Below are positions 8,608-17,925 of a stretch of DNA of 64,000 nucleotides, piece after piece; within the stretch, counting starts at the first letter, position 1; every line of letters begins with the position of its first letter. The position numbers and the translations under genes are program-made. The stretch is from Ovoidimarina sp038744785 (GTDB lineage: Bacteria > Pseudomonadota > Alphaproteobacteria > Rhodobacterales > Rhodobacteraceae). A model generated the notes under the pieces. The model saw nothing but the letters and a program-made list of their open reading frames with translations. It did no database searches and had not been told where the DNA came from. The stretch covers positions 124,001-188,000 of the forward strand of contig JBCDLX010000006.1 in NCBI GenBank assembly GCA_038744785.1, written 5' to 3'.

Positions 8608-9477
8608 ATGACAAACCTGATCGGGATCGTTGTGGTGTTCGCCATGGTGTTTGGCGGCTACACGCTTGCGGGCGGCAAATTTGACATCATCATCAAGGCG
8701 CTGCCATTCGAGATGATGATGATCGGTGGCGCGGCGCTGGGCGCATTTCTTCTGGCAAACGATTTCGGCACCGTGAAGCATACCGGAAAGGACCTTGGCC
8801 AGGTGATCAAGGGACCGAAGTGGAAACCGGACGATTACCGCGATCTTCTGTGCCTGCTGTTCGAACTGATCCGCATCTTGCGGCAGAACCCGGTCAGTCT
8901 GGAAGAACATATCGAAGCGCCGGCGGATTCGGACGTGTTCGCCCGTTACCCGCGCATCCTGGCCGACAAAGAAGCCGTGAACCTGATCTGCGACACGTTG
9001 CGGTCTGCCTCCATGAACTACGACGATCCGCATCAGGTAGAGGAGGTTCTGGACAAACGCGTCGATGCTTCGCAGCATCATGCGCTGCACACCAGCCATG
9101 CGCTGCAGGTGGTGGCCGATGGCCTTCCCGCGCTTGGGATCGTTGCTGCCGTCCTTGGCGTCATAAAGACAATGGGATCGATCGATCAGCCGCCTGAGAT
9201 CCTCGGCAAGCTGATCGGCGGGGCGCTTGTCGGAACGTTCCTTGGGGTCTTTCTGGCCTATGGTTTCGTCGGTCCAGCCGCGAATCGTCTGCGCGCCATC
9301 ACTGAGGAGGACGCGCATTTTTACCGGCTTATCCGCGAGGTTCTGGTTGCGAACCTGCACAATCATCCGGCCAACATCTGTATCGAGGTGGGACGCCAGA
9401 ACACGCCCGGCCATCTGCGACCCGGTTTTTCCGATCTAGAGGAGGCGCTTCAAAACGTAAAGAGAGACGCCGCATGA
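8608..9477 (+). CDS. motA: Flagellar motor stator protein MotA
   Basis: MotA forms the ion channel and torque-generating stator with MotB. It has 289 residues and four membrane helices. The first block is IIGIVVVF-type (LIGIVVVFAMVFGGY), and the pore-forming pair includes GLPALGIVAAVLGVIKTMG with the essential proline at residue 174. The cytoplasmic loop contains the torque-related charged stretch (residues about 70-150). The stop overlaps the next gene by ATGA. motB is not adjacent; it is probably outside the window. Confidence 0.95.
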   Translation: MTNLIGIVVVFAMVFGGYTLAGGKFDIIIKALPFEMMMIGGAALGAFLLANDFGTVKHTGKDLGQVIKGPKWKPDDYRDLLCLLFELIRILRQNPVSLEEHIEAPADSDVFARYPRILADKEAVNLICDTLRSASMNYDDPHQVEEVLDKRVDASQHHALHTSHALQVVADGLPALGIVAAVLGVIKTMGSIDQPPEILGKLIGGALVGTFLGVFLAYGFVGPAANRLRAITEEDAHFYRLIREVLVANLHNHPANICIEVGRQNTPGHLRPGFSDLEEALQNVKRDAA

Positions 9478-11756
9478 GGATTGCAGTCCGTCCCTTCATA
9501 CTTCTGGTTGTCTGGGGCATCAGTTCGGCGGCCGCGGTCGCGCAGACGGTGGAAGTACGCTCGGGTGCACATGCCGGCTACTCGCGGCTAGTGGTCGAAT
9601 TCCAGGATGCGCCTGACTGGCGGTTGGTCCGGATTTCAGGCGGGTTCCTCCTTAGGACAAATGCGACGGTCGAACGGTTTGAAACGGGTAGTGTCTTTCT
9701 CCGAATTCCCGGCACGCGGATTGGCGGATTGGACCATCAGGCGGGGACCGGAAACCTGTCTTTGTCCCTGGTCTGCCAGTGCCAAGCCACGGCCTTTGAA
9801 CTCGCCCGCGGTGCGGTGGTTATCGACGTGTTCGACCCCAAGCTACGCCAAAAAAGCGAAACCGAAAGTGTACTCGAAACTGCGGCCGTGCGGCCCCGAC
9901 CCCGCCCAGCAACTGCATCGGGGATCGATGGCTTGTTCGACGGTCCCGTGCAGCTTTTGCGTGGGACCAATCAGCCGGATCTGAGCGCTGCGACGCCCGA
10001 CCCGGAACAGGCCCGGACATCGCGACGTTCCGACAGCACGCCGCCAGCGGTCCCCTTGCTGGATACGGCCCCTGACCTAAGCCCCGCGACCGAACTCTTG
10101 ACACGCAGCCTGGCCCGCGAGATCGCACGGGCTGCCACCCAGGGGCTGGTCGAAACCCGCCGGACCGGAACGCCCAATCCGGCAGAGGCCGCCGAACCTG
10201 CGCCCGATCCGCCAAATATTCGGATAGAAACCGCCCATGACCGGATTTTCGGGCCGCCTCGGGACCGAGATGCGCAATCGGTGACGACCGACGCCTGCCG
10301 TTCCGCGCACGATTTCAACGTCGCTGCCTGGGGTGACGACAGACGGCCGGGCACCCAGATCGCGGAGCAACGCTTGCGACTTGTGGGCGAGTTTGATGCG
10401 TTCGATCCGGATGCCGCAATTGCGCTGGCCCGCCTTTATATTCACCTGTCTTTCGGGCTTGAGGCCGAACGCATCCTGACCGAGATCGGACAGGACGCAC
10501 CGAACACCGCATTCCTGCTTGAGCTCGCGCAGTTGATGGAGCGCGATCTTCCGCCCAACAATACCCTTTCTCAGCAGATCTCCTGCGGTGGTGCGGCGGC
10601 GCTTTGGGCGGCGCTGGCACTTCCGGATCTTCCTGCGAACCTTGTGATCGACCAGGATGCGATCCTATTGGCATTCTCTGCCCTGCCCGCACATCTGCGC
10701 CGTCATCTGGGGCCACGCCTTGCGGCCCGGTTTGCCCGTGCGAACAACGTCGCTGCCGTTGAAATGGTGTCGAACGCGGTTGGACGGGTCGCCCCGGCCG
10801 CGGACCCCTCGCTGGCTTTGACAAAGGGACAGGCCGCGATCACGGGAAGCGGAGAGGCGACCGGTGTAGAGGCGGTTCTGGAAGACTTGGCTGCCGGGCG
10901 CCATCCCGATGCGCCCGATGCGCTGCTTTTGATCATCGCCAGCTATGCCGAGCGTGGCGCGGTTGTGCCCCGCAATATCATCGACACCTCTGATATAATG
11001 GCCTTCGAACTGGCAGGGACCGAACTTGGTGGCGCGCTTCGCGCGGCCACGATCCGTGCGCGGCTGACGCGTCGTGACTTCCGCGAGGCCTTTGCCGGCT
11101 TAGTCACCGCCCTCGGTGACGATGCAATCGCACCAGACACGGTCGAAGCGCTGAAAGAAGAAGCTCTGACTGCGCTGGTGCGAACCGGTTCCGATCCCGA
11201 TTTTCTGAAACGCGTGCTTGATCCCGCTGGCATGAATTTTGCGCTCGAGGCCGACCGGCAACTGCGCTTCGAACTTGCCACGCGGCTCTTGGATCTTGGC
11301 TTTCCGATCCGGGCCAACCGGCTAGCAACACCGGATACCGATGCCACGCGACCAGACGAGTTGGACTATGCGGCGCGTCTGAGCCTTGCGCTAGGCTCTC
11401 CGGCACGTGCGGTAGAGTTCGCGCGCCGGTCCAGCACGCCTATGTCAGGAGAGATAGAGGCCAGCAGCTTGGCCAGGGCCGGGCGCTATGCGTCGGCAGC
11501 AGAACTTTTGCAACGCATGGGTCAACCGTCAGACAGCCTGCAGATGTCCTGGCGCGCCCGGGACTGGGACCGGGTGGCTGAAACCGGCGAGGGGCCCGCA
11601 CAGGCAGCGGCGCTCGCGTTTCTTGGGGCCGATGTGCCAGAGCCTTTTCCGAACCCGCCCAGCCTGTCTGCTGCGGAAGACCGTCTGAGCGCCTCCGCTG
11701 CGTTGCGGCAGACCTTGGACACAGTGCTGACCGCGTATCCAGGCCCGGAACCCTAA
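9474..11756 (+). CDS. Large periplasmic protein of the flagellar cluster, unknown function
   Basis: The protein has 760 residues. A Sec signal peptide ends at about residue 23 (SAAAVAQT). Residues 25-115 look like a small beta-rich domain, possibly AMIN-like, followed by a Pro/Arg/Thr-rich linker (about 120-260). Residues 300-740 are helical, with TPR/SEL-like periodicity (for example IALARLYIHLSFGLEAERIL). The gene overlaps motA by ATGA, so its product is made with the stator. The position recalls motC of rhizobia, a periplasmic motor protein, but I see no homology. Role unproven. Confidence 0.8.
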   Translation: MRIAVRPFILLVVWGISSAAAVAQTVEVRSGAHAGYSRLVVEFQDAPDWRLVRISGGFLLRTNATVERFETGSVFLRIPGTRIGGLDHQAGTGNLSLSLVCQCQATAFELARGAVVIDVFDPKLRQKSETESVLETAAVRPRPRPATASGIDGLFDGPVQLLRGTNQPDLSAATPDPEQARTSRRSDSTPPAVPLLDTAPDLSPATELLTRSLAREIARAATQGLVETRRTGTPNPAEAAEPAPDPPNIRIETAHDRIFGPPRDRDAQSVTTDACRSAHDFNVAAWGDDRRPGTQIAEQRLRLVGEFDAFDPDAAIALARLYIHLSFGLEAERILTEIGQDAPNTAFLLELAQLMERDLPPNNTLSQQISCGGAAALWAALALPDLPANLVIDQDAILLAFSALPAHLRRHLGPRLAARFARANNVAAVEMVSNAVGRVAPAADPSLALTKGQAAITGSGEATGVEAVLEDLAAGRHPDAPDALLLIIASYAERGAVVPRNIIDTSDIMAFELAGTELGGALRAATIRARLTRRDFREAFAGLVTALGDDAIAPDTVEALKEEALTALVRTGSDPDFLKRVLDPAGMNFALEADRQLRFELATRLLDLGFPIRANRLATPDTDATRPDELDYAARLSLALGSPARAVEFARRSSTPMSGEIEASSLARAGRYASAAELLQRMGQPSDSLQMSWRARDWDRVAETGEGPAQAAALAFLGADVPEPFPNPPSLSAAEDRLSASAALRQTLDTVLTAYPGPEP

Positions 11757-11852
11757 AAAAGGGTGCCGCACACCTTCTTTTAAGGGGTTTCGGCAATCAA
11801 TCAGAACACTGCTTACGCCGCACGAGCTGCAAGAACTGCCGCAAGGATACTC

Positions 11853-11990
11853 ATGTCAATCCGATTTTGCCCCGATGTCAGACTTCGCATTGATGCGGCA
11901 GTAGCGGCCAAGATCGTGCCTTGCTTCGGGGTCCGCGGTGCCCCAGCACAGACGGTGCTTGCAAACGCCCACGCCGGGGCAGGGGTATGA
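11853..11990 (+). CDS. Possible 45-residue leader peptide coupled to flhA
   Basis: A short frame (MSIRFCPDVRLRIDAAV at its start) ends in TGA that overlaps the flhA ATG as ATGA, the same coupling used throughout the cluster. AAGGA lies about 7 bases before its ATG. No family is recognised and codon bias is weak. It could be a translated leader that opens the flhA start, or chance. Confidence 0.3.
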   Translation: MSIRFCPDVRLRIDAAVAAKIVPCFGVRGAPAQTVLANAHAGAGV

Positions 11991-14068
11991 ACATCTCGGC
12001 CGCCACTCTGTTCCGTCCGACGATACTTCTCGCGCTGGCGCTGATGGGTGTGATCGTCATGATGATCCTCCCTATGCCTGCATATATATTGGATATCGGT
12101 CTTGCGGCATCGTTCGCACTTGCGATCCTTATCTTCACGGTCACGTTGTTCATTGAGCGTCCGCTCGATTTCTCGGCTTTTCCAACGGTGCTGCTTGCAT
12201 CGCTTATGCTGCGGCTTTCGCTCAACGTTTCATCAACGAAACTCATCATCGGCCAGGGACAGAATGGCACCGACGCTGCCGGCGATGTGATTGAAGGGTT
12301 CGCCATGTTCATCATGGGCGGCAACATGCTGTTGGGGCTTGTCGTGTTTTGCGTCCTTCTGATCGTGAATTTCGTGGTCATCACGAAGGGGGCAACGCGA
12401 ATGGCCGAGGTTGGTGCCCGCTTTGCGCTCGACGGAATGCCAGGAAAACAGCTCGCGATCGACAGCGACATGTCAGCTGGTGCGATTGATCACGCCGAGG
12501 CCAAGAAACGCCGTGAAACCGAACAGGCTGAAACGACGTTCTTCGGGTCACTCGATGGGGCATCGAAATTCGTCAAAGGCGATGCGATCGCCGGTCTCCT
12601 GATCACGCTTCTAAACCTGATTATGGGTTTGATCATCGGAACCGTGGTTCATGGCATGCAGATTGGTTTAGCCTTTGAGACTTATGCCATCCTGACGGTC
12701 GGTGATGGGCTTGTAAGCCAGATCCCCGCCGTCATAATCTCGATCGCTGCCGCGCTTTTGCTTGCGCGCGGCGGGGCAACTGGGTCCGCAGATCTTGCTG
12801 TTTTTGCGCAGCTTGGAAGACATCCTGCCGCGATCGCCACAGTGGCCGGACTTATGGCACTTTTTGCCCTGATGCCCGGCCTTCCTTTTCTTCCATTTAT
12901 TGCAGGTGCGGCAGGTCTTGCCGGAATGTCGTGGTGGGCCGCGACCCGGGCGACCCAGGAAATTGATGACGTGCATTCGGGCGAACCGGACCCTGTCGCG
13001 AAAGACCCTTCATTGGGCGATCTCTTGGAGCTTGACGATATTCATATTCAATTCGCCCCGGATCTGATTCCGATGATCCTGGATCCCGCCACCGGACTGG
13101 ATGCGAGGATCGGGAACATGCGCAGCCATGTGGCTGCAGGTTTTGGACTTATTCTGCCTGAGATCCGGCTTACCGATGACCCTGCACTTCCACAGGGATC
13201 ATACGTCATCCGTGTTCAGGGGGTCGAGCAGGCGCGAGACCGACTTCAGCCTGGGCGTGTGCTGGCGCTTCAGGGAAAAGACGCAGAAGTGATGCCCGCG
13301 GGAGAGGACGTGGCCGAACCCGTTTACGGGGCGCCGGCGCGCTGGGTCTCGGCCGATGCGACGGAAAGTGCAGCGGTTTCCGGGATTACCGTTGTCTTGC
13401 CGACCGAGGTGCTAGCAACGCATCTTCTCGAAACGATCAAGCGCAACTTTGCCCGGCTTATGTCGCTGAGATCCTTGCGCCGTCTGCTGGATGAAATGAC
13501 CCGGCTCAGCGACCAGACACGCGCCGATGCCAATCGCCGACTCATTGACGAACTCATACCCGAGAAGGTCCCCGTCGACCTGTTGCTTGCAGTTCTTCGG
13601 CTGCTTCTTGAAGAGCGGGTTTCAATCCGGAACTTGCCCCTCATCCTCGAGGCGATCGCCGAGGCCCGTAGCGGTTCGACCATTGCAGAAACGATCGCTG
13701 AGCATGTCCGGCAGCGTCTTGGATTTCAGCTTGTCGCCGATCTGAAACGATCCGACGGAACTGTGCCACTGGTCCAGCTTGCACCGGAATGGGAGACACG
13801 GTTTGCTGAGCATGAAATCGGTGGCGACCCCGGCCCCGCCGACGTGGCGCTCCCGCCGGATCTGTTCAATCGATTGGCCGCATCGGTGGCCGAGCGGCTC
13901 AGCCATGCTAGTGAAACTGGGGCCTTTCCCGCGGTCATCACATCCGTGCGCAGGCGCCGGTTCCTGCGTGGCGTTTTGTCCGCGAAGGGCATCTCGAACC
14001 CCGTCCTTTCGTTCGAGGAACTTGGCGCCGAAGCGCGGCCCGCGCTTTTGGGAACAGTTGCGGCATGA
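11987..14068 (+). CDS. flhA: Flagellar type III export protein FlhA
   Basis: FlhA is the large export-gate subunit; its nonameric cytoplasmic ring docks chaperone-substrate complexes. It has 693 residues. About eight membrane helices occupy residues 1-330, with the family signature around LMLRLSLNVSSTKLII and the conserved FHIPEP-type loop (VVITKGATRMAEVGARFALD). The cytoplasmic domain follows (residues about 350-690, including KRNFARLMSLRSLRRLLDEM). The ATG preceded by GGGG was chosen over an earlier in-frame ATG whose extra 22 residues are Arg-rich and not FlhA-like. The stop overlaps fliR by ATGA. Confidence 0.96.
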   Translation: MNISAATLFRPTILLALALMGVIVMMILPMPAYILDIGLAASFALAILIFTVTLFIERPLDFSAFPTVLLASLMLRLSLNVSSTKLIIGQGQNGTDAAGDVIEGFAMFIMGGNMLLGLVVFCVLLIVNFVVITKGATRMAEVGARFALDGMPGKQLAIDSDMSAGAIDHAEAKKRRETEQAETTFFGSLDGASKFVKGDAIAGLLITLLNLIMGLIIGTVVHGMQIGLAFETYAILTVGDGLVSQIPAVIISIAAALLLARGGATGSADLAVFAQLGRHPAAIATVAGLMALFALMPGLPFLPFIAGAAGLAGMSWWAATRATQEIDDVHSGEPDPVAKDPSLGDLLELDDIHIQFAPDLIPMILDPATGLDARIGNMRSHVAAGFGLILPEIRLTDDPALPQGSYVIRVQGVEQARDRLQPGRVLALQGKDAEVMPAGEDVAEPVYGAPARWVSADATESAAVSGITVVLPTEVLATHLLETIKRNFARLMSLRSLRRLLDEMTRLSDQTRADANRRLIDELIPEKVPVDLLLAVLRLLLEERVSIRNLPLILEAIAEARSGSTIAETIAEHVRQRLGFQLVADLKRSDGTVPLVQLAPEWETRFAEHEIGGDPGPADVALPPDLFNRLAASVAERLSHASETGAFPAVITSVRRRRFLRGVLSAKGISNPVLSFEELGAEARPALLGTVAA

Positions 14069-14835
14069 CTGGCATTCTTGCGGCACTACAAGACCTGATG
14101 GGAGGCGCGCTTGCCGGCGCAGGGTTCGTATTCTTACGCATCGGTGCTGCGATGGCGCTACTGCCAGCCTTTGGTGAACGTTCTATACCTTTGCGTGTGC
14201 GTCTGGTCCTGGTCATCGCGTTCACGATGATCGTTCTGCCAGCCGTTCTCGATCGGTTTCCCGAGACGTCCGCAGGCCCGGACATCTGGCGGCTTGCGGC
14301 CGTCGAGGTCTTTGCCGGGCTTGCAATCGGCAGTGTCTTGCGTCTGATGGTTCTTGTTCTGCAAATGGCCGGTACCATTGCAGCAAACGTCACATCGCTG
14401 TCGCAAATCATCGGTGGCGCGTCCGTCGACCCGCAACCTGCAATCGCACATGTTTTGGTCGTCGGAGGTCTGGCGCTCGCGGCCATGGCGGGGCTTCACG
14501 TGAAGGCGGCTGCGGCGATCATTCTGTCCTATGAGGTCTTTCCGCCCGGAGAACTGATCCCGGCGGACGGTTTCGCCGCCTGGGGGGCCGACCGAGTAGC
14601 GCACGCCTTTGCACTGGCGTTCACGCTTTCTGCTCCGTTCGTCCTAGTCTCTGTGGTCTACAATCTGGCGCTTGGTGCAATCAATCGGGCGATGCCGCAG
14701 TTGATGGTTGCGTTTGTGGGCGCGCCGGCGATCACGATGGCAGCACTTGTGCTGATGGCACTCTCTGCGCCGTTCCTGCTTGGCTTGTGGAGTGTTGCAT
14801 TCGACGCGGCCCTATCTGGATTAGGCACCAGGTAA
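14065..14835 (+). CDS. fliR: Flagellar type III export gate protein FliR
   Basis: FliR completes the FliPQR gate. It has 256 residues with six hydrophobic segments. The N-terminal motif FVFLRIGAAMALLPAFGERSI and the middle stretch AGLAIGSVLRLMVLVLQMAGTI are typical. The start overlaps flhA (ATGA), and the stop shares one base with the flhB start (TAATG). The order flhA-fliR-flhB is conserved in Rhodobacterales. Confidence 0.94.
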   Translation: MTGILAALQDLMGGALAGAGFVFLRIGAAMALLPAFGERSIPLRVRLVLVIAFTMIVLPAVLDRFPETSAGPDIWRLAAVEVFAGLAIGSVLRLMVLVLQMAGTIAANVTSLSQIIGGASVDPQPAIAHVLVVGGLALAAMAGLHVKAAAAIILSYEVFPPGELIPADGFAAWGADRVAHAFALAFTLSAPFVLVSVVYNLALGAINRAMPQLMVAFVGAPAITMAALVLMALSAPFLLGLWSVAFDAALSGLGTR

Positions 14836-15935
14836 TGGCTGGCAACCAGGAGGAAGATGCAGACGACAAACCATTCGAAGCGTCCCAAAAGAAGCTGGAC
14901 GAGGCCCGCCGCAAAGGCGAAGTCCCCCATTCGAACGACCTGACAACTGCGGGCGCCTACGGTGGCCTTCTGCTTGTGGCATTGGCACTGGGTGGCGGCA
15001 TGTTGCGGGACCTGGGAACTGTCTTGGCCGAATTTCTAAGGGCTGCCGACCCGCTGTCAGAAATCCTCTTTAAAAGCCCTTTCGCGTCCAGTGCGCGCCC
15101 GGTGTTCGATGCCGTTTTGCGACCAATCTGGGCCTGGTTTGCGGTGCCGGCGCTTGCGGCGGTTCTTGCCGTTCTGGCGCAACGTGCTTTCGTAGTCGCC
15201 CCCGAAAAGCTTGTCCCAAAGCTCGAAAGGATCTCTCCGCTTGCCGGCGCAAAGAACAAATTTGGCCGCAACGGGCTGTTTGAATTCGCAAAATCGACCG
15301 TCAAGCTCATCCTGATCTCGGCCGTACTGGCGATCTACTGCCTGTGGCGGTTGCCTGCGATGATCGCTTCGATGGCGCTTGATCCCGGACAGGTCACAGC
15401 GCTCATGCTTCAGCTTGCGTTGGAATTTATGGCGATCGTCTTTGCGCTCACCCTTATGTTGGGTGCAGTCGATGCCTTCTGGCAATCGTCAGAGCATCAG
15501 CGAAAGCACAGGATGTCCCGCAAAGAGCTCGCGGATGAAACCAAGGAAAGCGAAGGCGATCCTTGGATGAAGAGTCGCCGCAGGGACCGCGGTGTCGAGA
15601 TTGCCAACAACAAGATGATGGCGGATGTGCCAAAGTCTGATGTCGTGATCGTCAACCCAACGCACTATGCGGTCGCGTTGCGCTGGGACCGACACCGGGG
15701 CGGGGCGCCGGTTTGCGTCGCCAAGGGTGTGGACGAGGTCGCGCTTCGCATTCGGTCCGTTGCAACCGACGCCGGGGTGCCAATCCGCCACGACCCTCCG
15801 ACGGCGCGCGCCGTTCATGGGCTCGTCGAGATTGGTCAGGAAATCGCGCCGGAACACTATCGCGCAGTTGCAGTCGCCATTCGGTTTGCAGAGCGGGTGC
15901 GCGGAAAATCAGAGGCCCGGTTCAATGGACCGTGA
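14835..15935 (+). CDS. flhB: Flagellar export switch protein FlhB
   Basis: FlhB switches export from rod/hook to filament substrates. It has 366 residues. The Lys-rich N-terminus reads EASQKKLDEARRKGEVPHS, followed by four membrane helices. The cytoplasmic domain contains the autocleavage motif NPTH, with cleavage expected between N274 and P275. The ATG at the fliR stop is preferred to an upstream in-frame ATG inside fliR. The stop overlaps the next gene by 11 bases. Confidence 0.96.
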   Translation: MAGNQEEDADDKPFEASQKKLDEARRKGEVPHSNDLTTAGAYGGLLLVALALGGGMLRDLGTVLAEFLRAADPLSEILFKSPFASSARPVFDAVLRPIWAWFAVPALAAVLAVLAQRAFVVAPEKLVPKLERISPLAGAKNKFGRNGLFEFAKSTVKLILISAVLAIYCLWRLPAMIASMALDPGQVTALMLQLALEFMAIVFALTLMLGAVDAFWQSSEHQRKHRMSRKELADETKESEGDPWMKSRRRDRGVEIANNKMMADVPKSDVVIVNPTHYAVALRWDRHRGGAPVCVAKGVDEVALRIRSVATDAGVPIRHDPPTARAVHGLVEIGQEIAPEHYRAVAVAIRFAERVRGKSEARFNGP

Positions 15936-16266
15936 CGGGATGGCCGCGCTGGAGCGGTTGTCCGATGTTCAGTTTGAGCAGGCGTCATCGGAGCTACGAG
16001 AGATCCGGCACGCGGTCGGACTGTGCGAAGCAAAGCTTGCCGACCTTGGACGCCCCGCCACCGGCTATCAAGATGGCCGCGATTTGCCGCTTGCTCTTTC
16101 CGGGCGGGCGGACCAGCAGTGGCGAAGATGGCGGACACAGCAAATCGCGGCCCTGCAACGTGACCGCGCAGCACTTGCGGTGCGTGAAATAGAAGCGCGC
16201 GCCTTGGCGGCGCGGGCCTTCGGTCGTCTTCAAGCGATACGAGCTCTTGCCAAGGGCGAGGGTTGA
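15925..16266 (+). CDS. FliJ-like coiled-coil protein
   Basis: The protein has 113 residues and is almost wholly helical, with repeated Ala, Arg, Glu and Gln. It is predicted to form two long helices (about 5-35 and 65-112). FliJ, the central stalk of the export ATPase, has this build, and no other fliJ is seen near fliI. The start overlaps flhB. Identity rests on size, helicity and context only, because FliJ proteins are too divergent to call by eye. Confidence 0.5.
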   Translation: MDRDGMAALERLSDVQFEQASSELREIRHAVGLCEAKLADLGRPATGYQDGRDLPLALSGRADQQWRRWRTQQIAALQRDRAALAVREIEARALAARAFGRLQAIRALAKGEG

Positions 16267-16274
16267 AGGCCCGT

Positions 16275-16757
16275 TCAGACCTCTTGGCGTACGATATCGA
16301 CAATCAACACATCGTGTACAATCGGACCCAAGGTTGCGCGCGCGGTTTCGACCAGGGCCGAACGCAATAGGTTCATAGTTCCGTTCTGGGTGAACCCTGC
16401 GTCGAATCCACCAGCGTTCGCGTGGTCGAAAAGTGTCCGCAGGACCCGGTCACGGAGTCGCGGCTCGCTCTCGAAAACCGCCTCGGTTCCACCGGGATCG
16501 ACCTCCAGCGTTAGCGACAGCACGACCATCGCGGTGACCGCGTCGCCTTCGACCAGCGGAACAATGAACTGGTTGTTAAGTCGCGCGAATTCAACGGCAT
16601 CCGGGTCGCTAGTGCCCTCGGGCGTTTCCTTGGCGCTGTCGACGGTTGTGCCATCGTCTTTCGGCGGTTCTTTTGTGGGAGCCAAAAACAGGCCCGCGCC
16701 GGCGCCGGCACCAGCGCCGACGACCAACATCACAATCGGGATCAGAAACGCCTTCAT
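16275..16757 (-). CDS. Second FliL-like protein
   Basis: The protein has 160 residues. There is one N-terminal membrane helix rich in Gly and Ala (FLIPIVMLVVGAGAGAGAGL). An acidic linker leads to a FliL-type periplasmic domain, with LNNQFIVPLVEGDAVTAMVVLSL, a later RLRDRVLRTLFDHANAG and a final VHDVLIVDIVRQEV. It follows flgH by three bases in the same direction. It probably associates with the basal body or stator, but the division of labour with the FliL at 7035 is unknown. Confidence 0.75.
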   Translation of the reverse strand: MKAFLIPIVMLVVGAGAGAGAGLFLAPTKEPPKDDGTTVDSAKETPEGTSDPDAVEFARLNNQFIVPLVEGDAVTAMVVLSLTLEVDPGGTEAVFESEPRLRDRVLRTLFDHANAGGFDAGFTQNGTMNLLRSALVETARATLGPIVHDVLIVDIVRQEV

Positions 16758-16760
16758 GGT

Positions 16761-17486
16761 TCAGAACGGCAAGACGATATCGGCCACCTGCTGGCCATAG
16801 CGTGGCTGCTGCACGTCGGTTATCTGTCCGCGGCCGCCATAGGAAATCCGGGCCGAGGCGATCTTGTCATAGGTGATCTCGTTTTGGCGAGTGATGTCCT
16901 CGGGCCGGACGTAACCGTCGACCAGCAGCTCGCGAAGCTCAAAGTTCACGCGCACCTCCTGCGAACCACGAATACGCAGGACGCCATTTGCCAGAACTTC
17001 CAGAACGGTGGCGGCCAGTCGCAGTGTCAGCTCTTCTTCGCGCCGCACAGATCCGTCCCCAGACGAACTTGAATTCGAATTTGCATCTACACCGGTAGAA
17101 AGCGTTCCGTCTTCGGGAAGGATGCGATCAATCGCCTGGCCCACCCCAAGCAAGTTCGGTGCCTGAAATGATTCTGATCCTGTGCGTGAACGCTCTGATC
17201 TGTTGGAGATCTCCGCGCTCTCGTCGATTTCGATCACCACAGTCAGGATGTCACCCTTGCGGTTGGCCCGGCGGTCGCCCAAAAGCGACCCGCGTCCCGC
17301 GTTCCAAAGCGACGCCGTACGTGTTGCACTGGCCGGAGCGTAGGTGGCCGGAATTGGCGCGGTCATCGCCTGTGGCTCAAGCCCGGCGTTCAGCGGCGTG
17401 AAATCGGGCGCTTTGCCGACTTCGCTCAGCTTCGCGCACCCCGCCATGGCAAGCACGGTGGCGATGGCGGCAGGAAATTTGATCAT
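16761..17486 (-). CDS. flgH: Flagellar L-ring lipoprotein FlgH
   Basis: FlgH forms the outer-membrane L-ring. It has 241 residues. The lipobox LAMAGC is near residues 15-20, where cysteine is lipidated. The body has SLWNAGRGSLLGDRRANRKGDILTVVI, the serine-rich low-complexity stretch and the typical ANGVLRIRGSQEVRVNFE. GGAG is correctly spaced before the chosen ATG; a longer frame begins inside flgA and is rejected. Confidence 0.95.
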   Translation of the reverse strand: MIKFPAAIATVLAMAGCAKLSEVGKAPDFTPLNAGLEPQAMTAPIPATYAPASATRTASLWNAGRGSLLGDRRANRKGDILTVVIEIDESAEISNRSERSRTGSESFQAPNLLGVGQAIDRILPEDGTLSTGVDANSNSSSSGDGSVRREEELTLRLAATVLEVLANGVLRIRGSQEVRVNFELRELLVDGYVRPEDITRQNEITYDKIASARISYGGRGQITDVQQPRYGQQVADIVLPF

Positions 17487-17505
17487 GTTTCGCTCCAGGG
17501 TGAGT

Positions 17506-17925
17506 TCAGGGGACAGAGATCTGCCCCGGGGCCACGACAGTGCCCGTGACGGTTGCGCGCGAGGCAAGGTTCATCACCCTAACGCGGTCGCCGACGGCGC
17601 CGCGTCCCAGGGACCGCCCGTCTGCACGAATGCTCAAAGCGCCTTGACGATAGAAGAGCAGAACGAGCTCGTTGCGCTCAACAACCGCGGCGGTGACAAG
17701 GTCGTTCAAGCGAACCGGTCGGCCCGCATAGATCGTGTAGCGCGCCTCTTGTCCGATGGCATGAACCGGGTCACTTAGTGTGCCCGGAACATGTGCGGGG
17801 TCGACGCGAAGATCGGCGGGCATGATGACTTCGCGCGCGCGGATCGTTCGGATCGCAATGACCGTATCGGCGGCCACCTGCGCCACCGAGAGCAAAAGCA
17901 TCAAAAAGGCGCAGGCCCACTTCAT
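17506..17925 (-). CDS. flgA: Flagellar P-ring assembly chaperone FlgA
   Basis: FlgA is a periplasmic chaperone for FlgI. It has 139 residues: a signal peptide to about residue 19 (VAQVAADT) and then an SAF/ChapFlgA domain with IRAREVIMPADLRVD and VGDRVRVMNLASRATVTGTV. The protein is short, with the family's N-terminal subdomain reduced, as is usual in alphaproteobacteria. The start shares one base with the flgG stop (TGATG). Confidence 0.92.
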   Translation of the reverse strand: MKWACAFLMLLLSVAQVAADTVIAIRTIRAREVIMPADLRVDPAHVPGTLSDPVHAIGQEARYTIYAGRPVRLNDLVTAAVVERNELVLLFYRQGALSIRADGRSLGRGAVGDRVRVMNLASRATVTGTVVAPGQISVP

